NCBI GenBank assembly: GCA_914767715.1
Contig: OU612065.1
Coordinates: 38,626,001 to 38,690,000 of the forward strand
From: Membranipora membranacea
Taxonomy: Eukaryota; Bryozoa; Gymnolaemata; Cheilostomatida; Membraniporidae
Length of the DNA stretch: 64,000 nt
Reading direction: 5' to 3'
The position numbers and the translations under genes are program-made. This document shows positions 60,601 through 64,000 of this stretch, piece by piece (the stretch's first letter is position 1; the number at the start of each line of letters is the position of its first letter). The notes under the pieces are model-generated. The model was not told the origin of the DNA. It worked only from the letters and a program-made list of their open reading frames with translations, and did not search any database.

Positions 60601-61473
60601 CCATATTTACTACAATCTATCACCAAACTATATACTAAAGGACATATTTTTAGAGGAGAGCCTTCAGGTTGATATGTAAGTTAAAAAAAATGTATCACAA
60701 TAGATTAAGATAATAATTTTCTGATATGAAACATATTTTCCGCCTATTTGCATTTTGCATTTTGCAGAAGCCAAGCCCACCCTTTTATCTTGATTATTGT
60801 TGTCCTCAGGTTGAATAAAATGAGCATATTACCGACTAGTCCACGCATACAAGTTTGCAGTGATAAGATCCAGGCTGCTTCTGAGCTACTAGCTCCGAAC
60901 TTCTCTGTGACCTCCAGGTATATAACACCGAAAGCATTAATACTACCATCCATTATCATGGTCTGTAGGAAACAGCTTAGCACTATCAGCCATCCATAAC
61001 CTGCAGCACAAAAAGGGATATTAAACAAAATTTGCAGCAGCCTTTTTATTTGCCTCAATTCTTTTTGCCTTAATCAGGCTAAAGTCATAGGATAAAATTG
61101 GTATTTCAATATAAAATATACATATATAATATATCATATAATTTAATATATTTGCGATATATATGATCACAGGTTTGGCTTCCCTAGTGTTATCTTCCAC
61201 TTGCTTCCCCTCGAAGCTTATAGCATGTTCCAATGAGATGAGATTCATCTGCCTGTATCCCAAAATCAAAAATCAGATAATTTGACACAATAAGACACTA
61301 TGAGTAAATAGCTCATAGTTCAGTGTAAGACTTTGATAATTACCTCCATCAACATATTGGGAAGTTGAAGTGTCCACACTCTGTTTCGCCAGCTCCCTTT
61401 TAGATATCTCCGCATTATTGTTTTCTTGGCAGTCTTCACTGTTTAGTTCGATGTTGGTTGCGTCCTTCATCAT
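54653..61473 (-). CDS. SLC16-family (monocarboxylate-transporter-like) protein, copy B
   Basis: Six minus-strand exons: 61344-61473, 60833-61000, 59592-59735, 58305-59105, 56530-56655, 54653-54798; 504 residues, exon lengths identical to copy A except exon 4 (801 against 798). The start is taken at 61473 (ATG ATG AAG GAC); an in-frame ATG at 61497 is an alternative but is not shared with copy A. MCT signatures DGGYGWLIV and FFDERRGLANGIATSGTGVG are intact, as are SYGISKSNGSLLIS and the C-terminal REDNP. The copies differ most in the N-terminus and the central loop after the sixth helix. Introns of copy B carry a LINE fragment, a large foldback, a tRNA-like inverted-repeat element and a hAT element, which explains its greater length. 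Confidence 0.9.
55128..56077. mobile_element. hAT-type non-autonomous element, copy 1
   Basis: Left end TAGACCAGCTGTGGGCAACC and right end (inverse) TAGGGCATGGGTGGGCAACC are imperfect terminal inverted repeats of the hAT type. Possible degenerate 8-bp flanks are TAGACTCC and TAGACGTA. About 950 bases, no transposase frame. It lies in the last intron of SLC16 copy B. A truncated relative begins at 62161. Confidence 0.65.
56211..56509 (+). mobile_element. Inverted-repeat element carrying a tRNA-like core, copy 2
   Basis: 299 bases, same ends as 10226-10563 (CACTATGGTTCCATG and inverse), with flanking TAA on both sides (56208-56210 and 56510-56512). The A-box region GTGGCTGAATGGTTAGCGCG is better preserved than in copy 1, but the B-box is deleted. 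The GAATGGTTAGAATCCA palindrome is intact. The right end is 21 bases from exon 5 of SLC16 copy B. Confidence 0.75.
57062..58109. mobile_element. Large foldback element in SLC16 copy B intron
   Basis: The right arm (about 57776-58109) is the inverse of 57062-57580 with an interruption of about 180 bases in the left arm. Shared landmarks include CATGTCATAATTAGTGGATC, GATGTGGCCAACAACGGTT and TCTGATTTTTTTATGGTG. The arms are diverged by roughly 10 percent by eye. No transposase frame was found. Confidence 0.7.
59922..60192 (+). repeat. Tandem duplication of about 133 bases
   Basis: Two adjacent copies sharing GTAACAGTTTAATAGT, TTCCGGTGATTTGAAA and TTCACCTTAAAATTTGATGG, offset by about 133 bases, lie in intron 2 of SLC16 copy B. 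Confidence 0.8.
60425..60679 (+). pseudogene. LINE reverse-transcriptase C-terminal fragment
   Basis: An open stretch of 84 codons without an ATG start reads LGFIINDRLTWHDHVSYIGK, then KVAKAVTLL, CRPFLDNK and IIFYHHFIF. This matches the conserved segment after the RT catalytic domain of jockey/CR1/RTE-type LINEs (LGV-x-ID-x-LTW-x-xH). The upstream palm domain is absent, so it is a 5'-truncated or deleted relic, antisense within SLC16 copy B intron 2. Confidence 0.75.
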
Positions 61474-61546
61474 CAGGCTGCATGTTGAAAATTTCATAAA
61501 GTTTGGTCTTAACTTAACTACACACATCCAAAGCTAAATGTCTTTG

Positions 61547-61622
61547 TTGGTGGTGGCATTCCATTATCAGCTAAGAACCGCAGTAGATGGACTGTGGCTG
61601 ATTATGGAATGCCGCTACCAAA
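61547..61622. repeat. Short hairpin repeat, family A copy 2
   Basis: Arms 61547-61571 and 61598-61622 (GGTGGCATTCCATTATCAGC and inverse) pair with about three mismatches. It lies about 75 bases upstream of the SLC16 copy B start codon. Related to 41036-41090. Confidence 0.7.
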
Positions 61623-64000
61623 TTCAGGCAGAGTCTGAGCATGTAAACTGATGTGGAAAGGACATGATTGCAAAAGTCACTAAACTTGATCCAGCACTGC
61701 CAGCAAGGAGTCTCTAACTCCTTGCTGCCATTGAATAAGATTCTTACCTTTATTTGTTATTTGGACAGGTTTCTCTCTGCAAAATTAATTTTGAATGTAG
61801 ATGTGGAATGTGTGAAACTTTCTTTCCTGGAATGCTCAAGGTACACTTAACAGGGAGTCTCTTATTTATTGTTTTGTATTTATATATCGATGTATGAGAT
61901 ATCATCGCTCATAAGCTCAACCAATCATTTGATGATAATGAATCATGATGGTTTGAGAAGAGCACGGGGTTAAAGGTGAAGTTAGCAATGTGACCAGAGA
62001 CTGTCTGTATATTTAGTCACTAGCATAATCAAAATAGATAAAGATGGAAAGAGGTGTTTCATCGCATCTCAGCAAAAACTTCTTGATACTAAAAAGTGCA
62101 ACCAATGCGACAGTCAGAAATTAAGTCACTGAATTAAAATCCATGAATTTTTCCATCATGTAGGGCATGGATAGGCAACATTGTTTTAAAAAAGGCCACT
62201 TTTTGAGCAGACTCAACTCAAAATGGCGCACAAATTTTTATGCCCAAAATCCAGAAAGCAATTTCAATTCGACACTTTTAATTATTTAAAAAAAAATTTG
62301 CAATCAGATTTATGCATCCCAGGCTTAATCCATGGGCTTACATGGCAGAGCAGGACATACACGTACATACATATTATAGGGTACTATCTGATGTGCACTG
62401 TTGGGGCAGAACGCCCGTGATTCCTAACTAACTCAAGTTTAATAAACTTCACCGAGCTTCTATAGATTTAAATAGTTTATTATTGTTTAAAATTGTTATT
62501 ATAATTACATGATATGTGTTCACAGTATAGAGTCGAACGAACCTTACTTCTCTCAATATAACTCTGTGTGTTGATTTTGCCAGACTCTCTCTTTCTCTAA
62601 TCTACCTTCCCTCCCCGCTGGTGGCTCAGTTTATACTCAAAATCCCTGTTACTTTACTCACTGCACTCCACCAGCATATGTCATACCCAAAACCAAAGCC
62701 GTGTCATCATATTATATCTCACCACATATTGTGTTATAATGACTTTTTAAAACTTTCTAAACAATACCCACTTGTCAGAAACCTAAACATAGATTATTAT
62801 CACAATTGTATACTGCGCCCAAATTCACAACATCGAGGCACTCTCATTTTATGAGACTATGACAAATCAGACTGTTTCAACCAAACACCAAACTCAGAAC
62901 ATATGAATTTAATCCTTTATAATGATTTATCCAGTAACAGTAATGGTGCATTGTATGTCCATAAAGCTTGAGGGTTTACATGGCGCAAGTAAGATTTGAA
63001 TGCCAAAATAGCACGCTTTTGATCGCTCAAACACACTGCTTAAACGGGGAGCTAACCTCAGTATAGGAGTATTCTCTTAAAGGATAAAGTTATGGGTAAA
63101 AAAGAAACAAATAGATTTTGGTTCACATAAAACCGATCACAGGTATTGTAATGTAAAAGGAGTTTTAAATAAAAAAAAAAGATTTGGAGGTGAAAAATCT
63201 ACAGATCCGAAACAGTCAGTCTGTGTAATATGTAATGCATCTTCATCCTTGACGACATGACCACCAGAAACCACACAATCAGCTATACCAAGTACCTTCT
63301 GACCTGTAATAAAGACCCGCCCATCTCAAAACAGTCTTCGGAGTAGTGTCCTATATACACCTGAGAGGACGACTAGATTACCTTTAAGTTGAAAACCGAG
63401 ACGTATGACCTGATCATATTAGAGCAAACCAAATAGTTAATCTCTCTTTTTCCCATCATGGATCAGTAGGAAAATTTAGCGAGAAATTTCATTTACAATA
63501 CCATAATTAATTGTCTACTGGAATGATATGTTTAGGAGAGCATGAAGTTTAGAATGTGACTCAAGACCAAGAGAGTTGGGATAGATCCTAACAGACACGC
63601 AACTGTTAGTGGAGTAAGTCCTTGCTACTAGAGAGCCAAACCCACAGTATAATGAAGCATATACAATTCTTACATGAATATCCAGTAGCTATATTGATCC
63701 ATTGCAGGTCGATGTGGTTGGATGGCCCAAAATGCCACAGGCGGGATTTTGTAGCATTTCAATATCGATTGTCACAAATACAACACACTGAGCTCTCAAT
63801 TAGGGATCTAGGTTCCTTCTTATGGACATGTCAAAGGCCTTCAACACCATACATTGTGACAAGGTCATTGAAGACCTTAAGCTGATACTCAAACCAGACA
63901 AATTACACCACGTCAAATTCTTATCCAGGATGTTCAGCTGTCTGTGAAGGTTGGGGATAAAGCACTCCTCATGGCGACTGCCTCAGCCCAGCATTATTCA
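61623..64000. other. Right-hand region, no gene recognised
   Basis: The 5' flank of SLC16 copy B and beyond. It contains a small hairpin (61703-61727), the hAT fragment at 62161, and the duplicated blocks at about 63110-63215 and 63610-63850. Open frames are short and without motifs. The duplicated blocks suggest the tandem array extends past the window. Confidence 0.45.
62161..62290 (+). mobile_element. hAT-type element fragment, copy 2
   Basis: Begins TAGGGCATGGATAGGCAACA and aligns with the inverse of the right end of 55128-56077 over about 130 bases (AGGCCACTTTTTGAGCAGAC, CTCAACTCAAAATGGC). The far end is not recognisable. Confidence 0.6.

Overview
This is a stretch of an invertebrate animal genome: A+T-rich, with multi-exon genes, GT-AG introns mostly of 150-700 bases, and many non-autonomous mobile elements. 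The animal marker genes (a fused CAD pyrimidine enzyme, a voltage-gated potassium channel with a T1 domain, a CUB receptor, a MORN4 orthologue, SLC16 transporters) make it metazoan. The compact nested-gene layout would fit an early-branching lineage such as a ctenophore or sponge, but nothing here settles the phylum. The exon models below were built by hand from reading frame, splice signals and family alignment.

Layout. (1) 1-1030, minus: the 3' three coding exons of a MORN4-like gene, running off the left edge. (2) 1528-2109, plus: an intronless, GPI-anchored, folate-receptor-like cysteine-rich protein. (3) 4111-9674: a mobile island in which two 397-base direct repeats (two differences) flank an intact 1081-residue BEL/Pao-type gag-protease ORF that has lost reverse transcriptase and integrase; the outer ends look like a TTAA-type DNA transposon. 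(4) 9950-13790: a tRNA-derived SINE, an inverted-repeat element with a tRNA-like core, and a long foldback ending 48 bases before the CAD start codon. (5) 13834-39905, plus: the complete CAD gene, 39 exons, predicted 2238 residues, order GATase-CPSase-DHOase-linker-ATCase, with all catalytic residues I checked present. Its introns hold an antisense tRNA-Arg(CCT), a same-strand three-exon Kv channel gene (31789-33709) and a nested hairpin element. (6) 40895-45569, plus: an 8-exon single-pass receptor with two CUB domains and a cytoplasmic tail carrying repeated YxLP motifs. (7) 46152-51489 and 54653-61473, both minus: two tandem SLC16 (monocarboxylate-transporter-like) genes with identical six-exon structure, separated by a decayed piece of a third copy. 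(8) 61474-64000: repeat-rich sequence with no gene I can support.

Functionally, CAD performs the first three steps of de novo pyrimidine synthesis. The neighbouring genes (membrane receptor, K+ channel, transporters, MORN scaffold) have no evident pathway link to it; the clustering looks like ordinary eukaryotic gene order. The most unusual material is the composite TTAA island, the element with terminal inverted repeats around a tRNA-like sequence (two copies, each with a 3-bp target duplication), the Kv channel with a charge-poor S4, and the CUB receptor with a phosphotyrosine-type tail.
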